Shown here in pieces: positions 30,815-42,112 of a stretch of DNA of 64,000 bases (position 1 is its first letter; every line of letters begins with the position of its first letter). The translations under genes and the position numbers were made by a program. Origin of the DNA: Aquanectria penicillioides (Eukaryota; Ascomycota; Sordariomycetes; Hypocreales; Nectriaceae); NCBI GenBank assembly GCA_003415625.1, contig PYIU01000006.1, forward strand, positions 3,410,001 through 3,474,000, read 5' to 3'. Under the pieces are notes generated by a model. The model did no database searches. It saw only the letters and a list, made by a program, of their open reading frames with translations, and was not told the DNA's origin.

Positions 30815-32383
30815 CTAGTCTGTGATAGCCTCAGTGTCCACCCTTGGCTTTGCAACTGCAAACTGTCTAATGGGCACCTTGTCAAAGAATAATTGATAAA
30901 TCTCCTCAAGCGTCTTGCCGCTGCAGTCTGGAATACAGAGATAGGTAAAGATGCAGGTGAGGATAGAGGTGGTCCTAAAAATAAAGCCGACTTTAGATTC
31001 CAAGCCAGCGTATGGGGCGTCTAGTAGGTAGGGGATGGTAAAGGTGACTACAACTGAATCACAATGTTGAATATCGATTCGAGAGCATAGGTTAGATCCC
31101 TGAGGCGAGTAATAGGAATTTCTGCCGCCACGACGCGTGAGTGAGGAGCCTATCCAAGACCAAGCCCAACACTGAATGTGGTAGTCATGGCCACGATGCC
31201 AGTTTTCTGGCTAAAGGAGGGATTGGGGACGGTACCAAGGCCACCCATGGTCATCAGCGCTTCCGATTGAATGACTCCGCCGGCTATGAGCAGCGGCCTA
31301 GAATATCTTAGCGGCGTAAAGCAAAACGATGGGGGACATACACTCTGCCAATCTTGTCTACTAGAAATTGCGAAAGGAAGACTACAACAATGCCGACCGC
31401 TGATGCGATGCACGACATTGTAAAGGCATTGACAGTGTTGAGAGACTGGATGAAGATGGTGTTGTATTTAGAAATAACGGTTTGTCCAGCCAGTTGAAGG
31501 AAAATGTTGACGTCGATCGTGATGAGAGTACGCTTGAGGTTGGCTGCTATGGTTAGATATGACTGGTTTTGATGACGGGTTACTGACTTCCTTGGAATAG
31601 CTCCTTAAAATTGCCCTTTTCAATTGTAAGATTGATCGACTTTTGAATTTCGTGGAACTCGGCCTCGATTTCGTCATCGGTGTATGCACCTTGGCGTAAA
31701 AGTTGCAGGGACTTCATGGCTTCGGGATGCGCCAAGATGCATTCCCCTGGATCTCACTTGTACCACGACAGGTGACTGGCATCAAGAGTGAACCAAGCTG
31801 AACATTTAGCAGTTGAAAGCATTAAAATCTAAGTACTAACCATGAGACCTGACTGATATGTGCCAACCACAAATCCTCGGACTTCGGCTGGAACTAACTC
31901 AGACTGCATCACAGGAACAAGAGCTATCTCCATCCCAATGTATACGTACGCCACGGTTCGACCGACAATCATCTGAGCCCGATGATGTGATGTAATCAGG
32001 ATCATGGCAGCAATAATGTCCCAGAAGTACATGATGAAGATTGCAATGCGTCGACCGAACCGTCGACTCAGCAAATTTCCTGTCAGTATCCCGAAAGCGG
32101 AACCGATATAGTTGATGCTGTTGAGGAGAGATAGGTAGACCGTGCCAAGCACGTACGTGTCGGTAGCCTTGTTGTAGTGGCCAAACATTTGCTTAAACGC
32201 CGTCATGGCTTGGGTATTACAGAAGGCACCCTGGTTCATGTTTAAATTGACTTGCGAAGCTGCAATAAGAGCACATGAAACCAGCAGTCTCCTGTTGAAG
32301 CATGACAAGATGCCACGCTTGCGCGTGAATTCCGCAGATCCGTTGGAGATTCTAATGCGTAAATGATTGATCATGCAACTCAT
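30815..32383 (-). pseudogene. MFS sugar transporter (alpha-glucoside permease type), decayed
   Basis: The N-terminal exon is well preserved (TQAMTAFKQMFG, LSRRFGRR, SELVPAEVRGFVVGTYQSGL). Then the sequence collapses. After the NASWRIP segment about 35-50 codons are missing, and the reading continues in another frame with EAMKSLQLLRQGAYTDDE. Later the conserved GWAP is interrupted by TAG, and after FNIVIQ a base is missing so the C-terminal helices are out of frame. The C-terminus (KTLEEIYQLFF) is still recognisable. Introns remain visible. Deletion, nonsense and frameshift together show that it is dead. It is convergent with the monooxygenase and next to a dead sulfatase. Confidence 0.8.
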
Positions 32384-33070
32384 GCATGATCATTTACATC
32401 ACCTTGGTAGCCAGAGCATTTGTATGTTCGGAACAGCGCGTCCCCGGAACTCGCTCAGTTTGTCAGACAAGGTATCGAGCACGCAAGACTTAGTGCAGTC
32501 CCGTGTACTTTTAGAGTAAGGTTGATCAATGGGGTCACAGCTTATCGCATTCATCGGCATATTTTGCTATTTGAATTCCTAGCAATACACAGTACTTTTT
32601 TATTATCTTGCGCATATTGACTTGAATTTCCAATCGGCCTCTCATTGAGACTGACCTGTCGAGACCGATATCAAGTTATTCATGATATTGTTCTGAGAAA
32701 AAGCTCCAAGCTTGGGCTAACCGACCTATCGTCCTAGACCAACCTGTGGGGCTTCCTGACGCCAGATTGACGGAGATGACGGGGGAAAACGGACGAGCCC
32801 GGCCGTTTCTTTCAAGAACACGCGGCTCATGGTTAATATCAGCGTGGCCCACCTCAAAGCGAATAGGCGAGCTGGTAAGTCCGTCTTTCCCCGTTTTCTC
32901 CGATCACGTCTTCATAAATCATGCATGAGTGCACCAACAGAAGTTTGTCAACGACACATGTCGATATAAATTGCGATTCAGTTCAAAATTGCGCTATTCT
33001 CGCGTGTTAAAGGCGGCGCCAATCCCTGCGCTAGATTGGCTTTGGAGATTTCAGCCAGGGATCGATCAAG
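32384..33070. other. Intergenic region between two pseudogenes
   Basis: A former divergent promoter of the decayed transporter and decayed sulfatase. Direct/inverted ATGCATGA motifs occur at 32379-32395. No gene seen. Confidence 0.45.
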
Positions 33071-33862
33071 ATGGCATCTGCGATCAACAAGAGGCCTAAT
33101 CTTCTGATCATCGTGGCAGACGATCTTGGGTATAGCGACATTGGCTGCCTGGATCAGAAATCAAGACTCCTGCTCTCGACCGCCTAGCGGAAACTGGTGT
33201 GAGGTTGACCAATTTCCATACCGCTTCAGCATGCTCGCCCACGAGAAGCATGCTCTTCTCCGGTACCTACAATCACACTGCGGGCCTTGGACAATTGTCA
33301 GAACACATGGTTCGGTATCGTGAGGTATACAACGGCCGTGACGGGTATGAGGGATATCTCAACTTTAGAGTTGCCGCGGTGTTCTCGAGATTTCGACAAA
33401 GCTTCACTTTCCCATAAGTACGGAGCAATGGAGCAACATGAAACCAACAGAAAAGGTCGAATCGGCTCGCAAGATGGAGGTATATGTGGCAATGTTTGGT
33501 GTGCCTCAACCTGGCGGCACGTTACGTGGACGAGTCGTGCTAGTGCACGGAGAATCTTGGGTACCACATCTGTCCGATCAGGGTACATGCAGCCTTTCAC
33601 GACAAAAAGAAGCACATTGCCGGATGGGAGCTTGTTAGCCTTCGGGCGGTCCCTCTGGGAGATTGGAAGGCTCTGTATATGAATGTGCCAAGAGAAATGG
33701 ACAAGTGGGAGCTGTGGACATGCAAAATGATCCCGGCGAGGTGCACGATTTGGTAGATGAAGAGCCGGAAATACTAGATCGTTTGGTCCAGCACTGGGAG
33801 GTGTACTATGCCGAGACTGGCATGTTTGATCCCAGCCATGAATTCATGATGTCCAAGGTTTA
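33071..33862 (+). pseudogene. Arylsulfatase, decayed and internally deleted
   Basis: The start reads as a sulfatase (KRPNLLIIVADDLGYSDIGC). A frameshift follows, then EIKTPALDRLAETGVRLT and the formylglycine site CSPTR (33232), with NHTAGLGQLSEHM and GYEGYLNFRVAA. Then more than half of the usual 550-600 residue protein is absent. The C-terminus resumes at PLGDWKALYMNVP, shifts frame once more, and ends with DMQNDPGEVHDL and LVQHWEVYYAETGMFDP. Deletion and at least three frame changes make it inactive. It was probably an intracellular alkyl/aryl sulfatase for sulfur scavenging, partnered with the adjacent transporter. Confidence 0.8.
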
Positions 33863-33875
33863 GCCGCTTGCAAAT

Positions 33876-36119
33876 CTACCGAACCCGGTTGCGCACTTCT
33901 TGATACATGGACTCCAAGACCAGGCCCATTCGTTTTACATCCTGCGCATCTTCTCCCCAGAATTGCAACGTTTTGATTGAAATGTTGACAAGTTCTTCCC
34001 ATTCCGAAGGCGGATGCAGTTCGCAGTCTGGCGCCAGCACAACTGCAAGGATGACACAGGAGCAGAGGAAGGCTTTCCTACAGAAAAACCAAGAACCCCC
34101 ATGCCTTAGCTGGGAGACTGTTTTTAGAATCATGGTGGTGCAGAGCTCTACGCTCTTTTGCGCATGTTGGATAGTATCGGGTTGAACGTTCTGAGGTTGC
34201 GAGTGGAGCACGTAGTAAAAGATGGGACGCAGAACCAGTTCGTGCCACTCGGATATTCTGCCTTGCAGGAAATACGAAAACTCCGTGTCAGGACTTTGGC
34301 CGTCCTCGAACCGAACTGCGGCTGGAAGATGGTGGTGCCTGTCGGGTATTAGCTCGGCCTTGTTTACTGCTGGGGTACATACCATAAGGAAAGCTGCTGT
34401 TCAAAGTCGTGATAATGGCGGACTATGTACTCTTGATTTTGAAGCCAAAAGTGATTTCCTCTTTGGTACAACACACGGACAGTCTCGTCAATGGCACGTC
34501 TGAGGGATATCTCAGCCAGATAGTAGCACCAGCCCTTTTCATCAATAAGCCGCTGGTGATCCTCGGACGCGTCTGTTGGTGTATTTTTGGGGTCAATCTT
34601 TGAAGATCCTAGATCGGACGGGGGCGCTGGGAATAAATTTGGATACGAAAATTGCTCCAGGCCGGTCGTGGGAAGTCCCGCTTCGAGAAGAAATTCACTG
34701 CCTCAATTAGCTACAGGTCTCTTGGTTGATGAGGTACTTACTTTTCTGCTCTCCAACATGACCAGAATAGCCGCTGCTCTAGGTGACTGCTCGAGCCTGC
34801 AGTTTGGCCATGCTGCTGTCGTTGGCCAAGCAGGTGAGCCTGTAGTCGGGCGGATGCTTCGCGGAGGTGAAACCATGCGTTCAGCGACTGAAGACAATAC
34901 TTTTCATAGACTGAAGCAAAAAAGAGACACTGAATGTCTAGGATGGAGTGTCCGATGAGCCCAAGCCTCTTCTTGGCGGCTAGCCAGTACGTTTGCGATT
35001 CCGATTTGGCCTCGACTTCTAGCTGAATACGGAGCTGCATGTCTTTGGTATTATCGGGCAGCTTCAATGGCCCTGTCCAGGGAATTGTATACGTGGCCAA
35101 TGAGCAGGCCAAGAGCTGAGTTGTTAGCTATGGACGCGGAGAATGTTGAGGCTGCTTACCACGAGACATGATTTCGAATCCCATTTCAAGCCATCTTCCT
35201 CGATGCCTCTTGCAAAGCGCATCAGTTCCTCGCCGTCCAAGACTGGATTTCGCGGGTGCACGTGAGCAAGGAACTTGCGGCACAGAGGCACAAACCCGTC
35301 GTCGGGAATGCCTTGTCCCAAACGGTTCTGTGAGGATATCGACTGCTCGTCCGAGCTACGGTCATGGTTCGCTTTGTAGTCAGAATCCATCAAAAATGAG
35401 TCCAATTCAGCGTCGTCTTTTGGCACGATTCCGTCAAACACGGGCCACTTTAGCAGTGATTCGCACCGAGCCAGGGCATGCGGGCGACTCATGGGATTCG
35501 ACGTGTCGACTTTTGGCGGCGCATTGGATCCGCTCTCCGTTGCTTCGGTCCATGGGCTCTGTGCTGTTGATTTCCGGGATGCTTCATGGTACGGGTTGGT
35601 AGAGGTGGTGGACAGCGCGGTCGGGTTTGGAGACGGAGCGGTGCCAGAGCTGTTGGGTGTGTTGGAATTCAAAGATTGCTGATTCAAATGAAGCATTTCC
35701 TTTATGTCCTCCAATTGCTTGAGGATCTGCCTTCCCAGCCCGTCATCTTGCCCGACATCGTCAATTCTGTCGTCCAACTCGACGTAGACGCATTTGGCAT
35801 TGTGTCGTAGGCAATAGCCACATGTCGGTCGGACATTGTCACATTTGGTCTTTCTCAAGCGGCAAAATTGACACGCCGTGACGGCTCTCTTCCTGCGGGT
35901 AAAAGCGACCGTGGCGAGCTTCCGCTTCTTGACCGTGGGCTCTCGTTCATCGTGTCGCTCTGCGGATTCGTCCTCTGCCTCGGCTCTCTCGCCGGCTTGA
36001 TTGTTGGCACTAACGTCAGTCTGCTGATCATGTCCCCGCTGGCGCTCGTCTATCAGCGCCCGCAGGTTGAACGCGGCGGGAACGCCGTGGAATGTGCTAT
36101 TCCCAGGCGAATTCGACAT
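33876..36119 (-). CDS. Zn(II)2Cys6 transcription factor
   Basis: Exons 35160..36119, 34742..35115, 34383..34697 and 33876..34338; all phases fit, giving 703 residues. A basic stretch (KKRKL, RRKR) precedes CQFCRLRKTKCDNVRPTCGYCLRHNAKC (CX2CX6CX6CX2CX6C, abbreviated here by its spacing). A coiled-coil-like segment (QILKQLEDIKEML) for dimerisation follows, then a Ser/Thr-rich linker. The fungal_trans region has CRKFLAHVHPRNPVLDGEEL and YLAEISLRRAIDETV. The ATG at 36119 is the first in frame. It ends 13 bp from the dead sulfatase (convergent), so it may be the surviving regulator of that lost sulfatase/transporter pair, or regulate the P450 across the gap. Confidence 0.85.
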
Positions 36120-37383
36120 GATGGGGTCCTGGATTTGACGGAGAAAACGGGGAAAGACGGCGAAAGGAACGAGCCGAGAAGTTGACGGGGGGAGACGGAG
36201 GTTAGCTGGGCGCAGACGTGTGGAGGGTTGCCCAATCAGGTAAATTACGATTGCGCCATCGCTGACACGTATAGTGCGCTCGCAGTTTAGCACAAACGCG
36301 GCAGTTCAGCGATTGGCCGCTCGAACAAGAGATGGACAAGGATTTGGAAAGGCTTCATGTTTAGATGGAGGCGAGATCTGGTTCAAATGCAGTTCAGACG
36401 CCGCGACAAAGCCGGGGCCATCGGGTTGCAACGGATGCCTGCGCTCCCACGTTGTAGCAGCGTCCACGGGTGCATTCGCGGTGGTATTCTTTATATGGAG
36501 ACGGCATTTGGATATTGATCACGATCATTCACGCATGCCAAGAGCTGGCCAGCTGGTCCTATGCTTTGATCTATTGCGTACCTACAACTTCCACATACAA
36601 GGGCAGGGCTGCAACAACACATGGATTTGCAAAGCTCTACGGTTCACGGGGATAATATGACATCGCAGTTGAGAGCCTCACAGTAGAGCACGCCTTCTTA
36701 TCACAGCGTCCAGCAATTCGTGTTGCCCGAGACATGTCGCAACCACAGGCTTCACCTGCGCCGCATCTGCAACCCTCTTGAACTCAACCACACAGAGGCA
36801 TCGCCAACAGTGACCAACCGGGAGCAACCCCAGACTTGCAACCGGCAAAGGCACCTACCCCGCAAACCGCATTTTCGGCTGCGGGATGGTGGGATCCTCA
36901 TCTTGAACCATCAATCGGCCAGCTCGCATTGGCCGGCCGAATTCCTTCTGCGATCAATTGGCCTCGGATCCTGCCGATGGTCGACGAGCTCAACCCCGAG
37001 CAATCCGGCGTCCTCCACCGTGCTCCAGCTGTTAGTTGCGTCTGCGCTTTTGCTAGTCAACGCTAACAGCTCCCTCAACCACGGCCCAAATCTTCATCCA
37101 TAGCCGCGTCCATCTGCCGAAGAAGTGGGGTTCAACGCCCCCCATGCGATGCGTCATCTGCCAGATCCATCAGGGATGCCTGCATTTCGATGGACCAAAT
37201 TCCGGGGTAGCACAAGTCTATCAATTTGGCGTCTGCTTCGGCCGTCCTTCCCCGAGACTGAGATGGCGACTGTCGAAAGAGAGGCCGAAGTCAAATGGCC
37301 GCGTCGTATAATAAGCCGTGAGCGTCCAGTGTTTGTCATGGAGAGCCAGACAACTCTAGAGCACTTCGCCCTGTGTATTCAAC
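36120..37383. other. Long divergent gap with a coding-like relic
   Basis: 1264 bp between the regulator and the P450. From an ATG at 36734 the frame gives MSQPQASPAPHLQPS, one in-frame TGA, then about 80 protein-like residues (AGWWDPHLEPSIGQLAL, INWPRILPMVDELNPEQ). An intron-like stretch ending in GCTAACAG (37070) follows, then a second frame with MRCVICQIHQGCLHF to about 37313. This may be a small pseudogene of unknown family; no identity can be given. The rest shows nothing. Confidence 0.3.
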
Positions 37384-39158
37384 ATGCAAGGCGGATTTAT
37401 CGAATCGCTCCTCGTGGCGCTGTCCCAACATTGGGCTTTGGTTCTCGCCGTGCTATTGCTGGCCTGGCCCATCAGGAACCGCTACCACAACGGCCTTAAC
37501 AAATACCCAGGCCCTTTTCTAGCTTCCTTGACTGATTGGTGGAGATTTTTCGATGTTTACACCTACCGCCCAGAGAAGACGCTGCGTGCTCTTCACGAGA
37601 AGCATGGCGACATTGTAAGGACTGGCCCCAACAGTCTGTCATTTGCCAACCCTGCCGCTCTCAAACCAATCTACGGCTTGAACAATGGCTTCATCAAGGT
37701 TAGTGGACAAGCTCGACTTTAATCAGTCTTTGTCTAATCCGTGCAGTCCGACTTTTACATCGTTCAACAATCCGTTGTAAAGGGCTTCCGATTAGCCTCA
37801 CTGTTTAGCACCACCAACAATGATTTCCACGCCCAGTTCCGTCGCAGCGTCAACTCGGCATTCGCCATGAGCGCCTTGGTTCAGTATGAGCCATTTGTCG
37901 ACAACACCACTAAGCTGTTCCTTGAACAAACCGAGAAGCTCTTTGTTGGAAAGCCGGAGGGCTGCGACTTTACCACATGGCTTCAGTTTTACGCATTTGA
38001 TGTCATTGGAGAAATCACCTATAGCAAGCGTCATGGGTTTCTTGAGAAGAACGAAGACGTCGAGGGCATTGTGGCGTACCTAAGCAAGCTGTTCCTCTAC
38101 GTAGCACCGGTATGTCTCCCTCTCCTTATCTATAAGAAGTACTAACCTCTCTAGGTCGGCCAAATCCCATTCTTAGACCTCATCTTCCTCAAGAATCCCA
38201 TCTATCTCAAGCTATCCCAATGGGGATTCGTTGACTCCACGTTCCCCGTCGCTCGCTTCGCACGAGCTCGCATGGCCGAGCGACTCATCCCAGAGCTAAA
38301 CTCCGAGGCGGTGCTGCCCACCAACGCCATCAAGAAGCAGCCCTTGGGTCAGGACCTGCTCTCAAAGTTTATCGCAGCACGGGAAGCTCGACCAGACTTC
38401 ATGACCGACTCTCTCGTCCAGACCATGGCTGTGTCAATGGCATTTGCCGGTTCGGAAACCACCGCCATCACCCTGTCTGCCGTGTTTTACTACCTGCTGC
38501 GCAACAAGTCCTGCTACGAGAAGCTCAGACAAGAACTTGACGAAGCCTCGAGGTCCAACGTCTTCGGCGACTATGAAACCGGCCTCGTCACATTCGCTGA
38601 GGCTCAGAAGCTGCCGTATCTTCATGCATGCGTCCAAGAAGCCTTCCGCATGCACCCCGCAGCCGGCCTTCCGCTCGAGCGAATCGTTCCGCCACAGGGT
38701 GCCGAGATTGACGGTCACCATATCAAGGGCGGCACTAATGTTGGATGCTCGGCTTGGCAGATCCATCGCCGCCCTGAGATCTTTGGCCCTGATGTCGACG
38801 CGTATAGGCCTGAGCGATGGCTACCAGACCCGAGCCAAGATGCCAGCGAGGAAGACAAGCGCATCAAGAGGATGAATGGCATGATGTTTCAGTTTGGAAT
38901 GGGCAGCAGGACTTGCATCGGAAAGAATATCAGCCTGATGGAAATTTACAAGGTGGTGCCGAGTCTCTTGAGGCGTTTCGACGTAAGTCATTTGCAAAGT
39001 CTTATTTGAACCATGCTAACAGGTGCTAGATTGACTTTCAGGATCCCAGCCAAGAATGGATCCTCACGAATGCGTGGTTTGTGAAGCAGAGCAACTTTTA
39101 CACCAAGTTTACCAGGAGGACCTTGGTCCAGGCAGAAAACGGAGAAAAGGAGGGCTGA
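37384..39158 (+). CDS. Cytochrome P450 monooxygenase (pisatin-demethylase-like)
   Basis: Exons 37384..37698, 37747..38109, 38155..38982 and 39030..39158; phases fit, giving 544 residues. An N-terminal membrane anchor (about 7-27, LLVALSQHWALVLAVLLLAW) is followed by a proline hinge (KYPGPF). The I-helix oxygen-binding motif is FAGSETTA, the K-helix ExxR is EAFR, the PERF-like region is YRPERW, and the haem loop is FGMGSRTCIG with its Cys ligand. The fold is complete. Similar fungal P450s oxidise plant phenolics or secondary metabolites; the substrate is unknown. It stands alone beside a pectate lyase gene, so a plant-associated role is plausible but only inferred. Confidence 0.9.
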
Positions 39159-39536
39159 ATGCCCCGTTGAGGACACTATTAGAGAAGGAACCAGATGATT
39201 CGGTTGATTCTTGGCTCAATAGACGTAGAACGTAGTTGAGATGTTAGCGTATCGAATCCTTCAGCAGTAATGGTTCATTATACACATCCAATGCAACGAT
39301 GATGCAACGTGCACAAAGAGTTGTTGGTCTACACACCCCGGCCAGTGTGGTTCCACTGTGTTGCATGTCACGGAAATAGGATCAATGTGTACGTGTATAG
39401 GGGTGATCCTAGTCTCACTATATTTCTCCACATTCTGGTCTCGAAAGACGAACACAGTGCCAAGCACGAGCTATAAATAAACGGGACAATTTGAAACGAA
39501 GTGCCATCCTGACGTCCAACCCCAGACTGCGCTGCT
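39159..39536. other. Convergent 3' region, 378 bp
   Basis: 3' flanks of the P450 and the pectate lyase. Nothing recognisable. Confidence 0.5.
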
Positions 39537-40349
39537 TTAACCAGAGCAGTAGCCCACCTTGGTGGGCTCGCAATCGCCCGAACATCCATCGTACAAGACG
39601 CAAGGATGGTCAGCATCAGTGCAGACGTTGATCAGAGTAGCGGTATCAGCATAGTTGTAGTTGATTCCGACAACCTCGCCGCCATCGTAAGCAGTGGTTC
39701 CCTCAACGTAGACATTGCGCTGGCACTGGCTATCGCAGTTACCGCAGGAGCGGTAGACCTTGCCGTAGTCCTCGGCGTAGAAGTTGATGATGTTGACGGT
39801 ACCGCAGCCGTTGTGCTGGATGATCTTATCGGATGCATGATAAGCGCCACCGCCGATGATCCAAGATTCCTCGCCCTTGCTATCACCTTTCTGTGGGGTA
39901 ATCAGTATCGTGCATGCAGTGGGCAGGGGTGCAGAGAGTCTTACGATGGTAATGGCGTCCTCGCAGACGTTTTCAAACCAGACAAACTTCAGCGTGCAGT
40001 ATCCAAGACAGTGGACACCCTCCATCTGGTTTGCTCCGATGATTACATTTTGCAATGTAGCGCCTTCTTCAAGCAAGAAGACGGCGTCGGAGTCACCTGT
40101 GACAAAGTGTTAAACTACATCATGTAAGAGTTGACATGCAGTCTTACCTCCCTCTCCATCTTCACATGCACCAGAACCACGGTCATACTTGACCCATCCA
40201 GCGTCAAAAGTCTTTCCCGCACTGATAGTGATTGGAGAGGAGATTGACTTGGACGAAACGGGCGTGGGGACGCCTCCTTCATAGCCAAGGCATGCCAGAG
40301 CAGCAGGCAGGCTGGCAGCTATGACACCGAGTTTAGCCAGAGAAAGCAT
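39537..40349 (-). CDS. Secreted pectate lyase (polysaccharide lyase family 3)
   Basis: Exons 40148..40349, 39945..40096 and 39537..39890; phases fit, giving 235 residues. A cleavable signal peptide ([19 protein letters not shown]) opens the protein. PL3 features: [25 protein letters not shown], a central [20 protein letters not shown] and [16 protein letters not shown]. Many cysteines suit a secreted, disulfide-bonded beta-helix. It cleaves polygalacturonate by beta-elimination and needs calcium. A TATA-like TTTATAAAG lies at 40497-40505, about 150 bp upstream. It may feed the acid-sugar pathway encoded at 46.7-55.7 kb. Confidence 0.93.
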
Positions 40350-41479
40350 GTTTGAAATTCAGACGAGCAGACTCGCAACAAGTGCAGAACTTGGGATAGA
40401 ATCAAGGTGTTGAGGATCAAAGCAGAGTTGATTATCTCTGATTAAAAGGCTCTCTACGAGATAGACGGCTCATTGCCACGAAACGAAAACCTCAGCTTTA
40501 TAAAGCCATTTCGCGACACTTGGAGATAGTCGGTCACCTCGGTGCTGTAAGGTGATTGATGGAAAAAGATATGCTTGCGAGCCTTAATCCCGGTGCGCCG
40601 TGGATGGCACACTGCGGTTGACCGACGGGCCGATCAACCAGTCATCAGGATACGCGGATCATGAGCTGCAACGCATGCGCCGTGCCATAATTACCGAGAA
40701 GGAGCTGACAGATTGAAATATGCACAGCGTCCCGACGCAGTTCCTCCAATAAGACGGTGCCCTGTTGTCACTCCTCCGCATTTCTGTCCCTGTCAATCTG
40801 GGACACCCCGCCCGCGGTAAGGCGACTTGGGACGAAATATCCCTGCTTCAATTTCCTGGCCGGTCTTGGTGACAGGGCATTCAAACAAATGACGCGTGTG
40901 CCGTGCCAGGCGGAGCAAACACTCTAAACAGTAAGCTTAAGTTAAAGGCGCCCATCAGACTGCAACGTCGAGGCCGTTATCCGCGCCAACGGCACCGCAG
41001 CGCCCGAACGATGCCGCATATGGCTCCATAGACGCTACTGGCTGGCCTTGGCCCAACGTTACCTTTTGCTCCATAACCTTCCAGAATGATCGCGGAAGTC
41101 AGAGGCCGTCGGTCCAATATGACGCCATGATAGTCGGGGAAATGCACCTCATCAGACAATTGATCCCCGCGTTCTCATGCAACGAGTGGTGGGATGATGG
41201 GTCGGTGTATCCGCGTAAATCTTCCGTCGGGTTGATAAGATCCGATAATAGTAATCAGCACAAGAAGATCATCAGCCTTTACTATGCATTGACATAAGTC
41301 CATATAGTGCGGCAGAGAAGAAAGACCTTTGGGTCTATATATATTGGTATCTATTGTTTTGTATAGTCTATTATTCATCATCATTGGAAGACCCGGGCCG
41401 TCCGTAAATGATGGGGTTGTACAAGTGGCGGGTACTGTAAGAGCCCCTGGCTCAGTATCCTGTCTACACTGGACCCCAT
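40350..41479. other. Intergenic region, 1130 bp
   Basis: Promoter of the pectate lyase at its left end and 3' flank of the isochorismatase-like gene at its right end. GC-rich between about 40560 and 41000, AT-rich at 41220-41390. No gene, RNA or clear transposon remnant was identified. Confidence 0.45.
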
Positions 41480-42112
41480 TTAAACAATGGTGCTGCTGTG
41501 GACGACGGAGCCGAAAGCGTCGGAGATCTCAGCGAGGGCGACCTTGATGAGCTCGGCGCTGGGGACACCGGGGAGATCACGGTCGCCGATGGCGTCCTCG
41601 ACGACGACACAGTCGTAGCCACGCTGGGCAGCCTGACGGGCAGTGGTGGAGATGCACATGTGGGCCTGTATCGTGTTAGTCGGATATCTCAGTCTTGGGT
41701 TTCTTGAAATGCCTACCATATAGCCGACAAGGACAATCTTCTTGAGTCCGAGGTTCTCGAGCTCCTCCTGGAAGGTGGTCTCGGAGAAGGCGTCGGGGAG
41801 GGTCTTGAAAACGACCTTCTCCTCGCCCTGGGCCTTGATCTCGTCAAACTCCTCGGCAAGGGGGGTGCCGGCAGTGAAGATGGGGGCGTTCTCGGGGGTG
41901 AGGTGCTTCACGTGAACGATCTTGCCGCCAGCGGCGCGGTACTTCTCGAGAAGAGAGGCGATAACCTTGCGAGAGGCCTCGAGGTCGTTGATCTTGAGGA
42001 CACCATCGGCGTACTCGTTCTGGGCGTCAATGATGACGAGGGTGCTGTCGGTGGTGGACGCGGTGGAGCGCGGGACACCGAGGACGTCAAGGAGGAAGAA
42101 GGGGGCAGCCAT
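41480..42112 (-). CDS. Isochorismatase-like cysteine hydrolase
   Basis: Two exons, 41717..42112 and 41480..41665. The 51-nt intron (GTAGGC ... CTAAC ... CAG) is in frame and leaves the ORF open, so it is easily missed. Removing it restores the family motif GYMAHMCISTTAR with the nucleophile Cys. The product has 193 residues. The catalytic Asp is in VIIDAQNEY; a Lys is present in VKHLTPENA. The family hydrolyses amide or vinyl-ether bonds (nicotinamidase, isochorismatase and related enzymes). Codon use is strongly biased to C/G-ending codons (GAG, AAG, GCC), suggesting high expression. Specific substrate unknown. Confidence 0.88.
   Translation of the reverse strand: MAAPFFLLDVLGVPRSTASTTDSTLVIIDAQNEYADGVLKINDLEASRKVIASLLEKYRAAGGKIVHVKHLTPENAPIFTAGTPLAEEFDEIKAQGEEKVVFKTLPDAFSETTFQEELENLGLKKIVLVGYMVGISRNPRLRYPTNTIQAHMCISTTARQAAQRGYDCVVVEDAIGDRDLPGVPSAELIKVALAEISDAFGSVVHSSTIV

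Noticed and set aside
41498..41707. Plus-strand acidic ORFs opposite the isochorismatase-like gene
   Set aside because: Mirror of strongly codon-biased sequence; no start context or family match.
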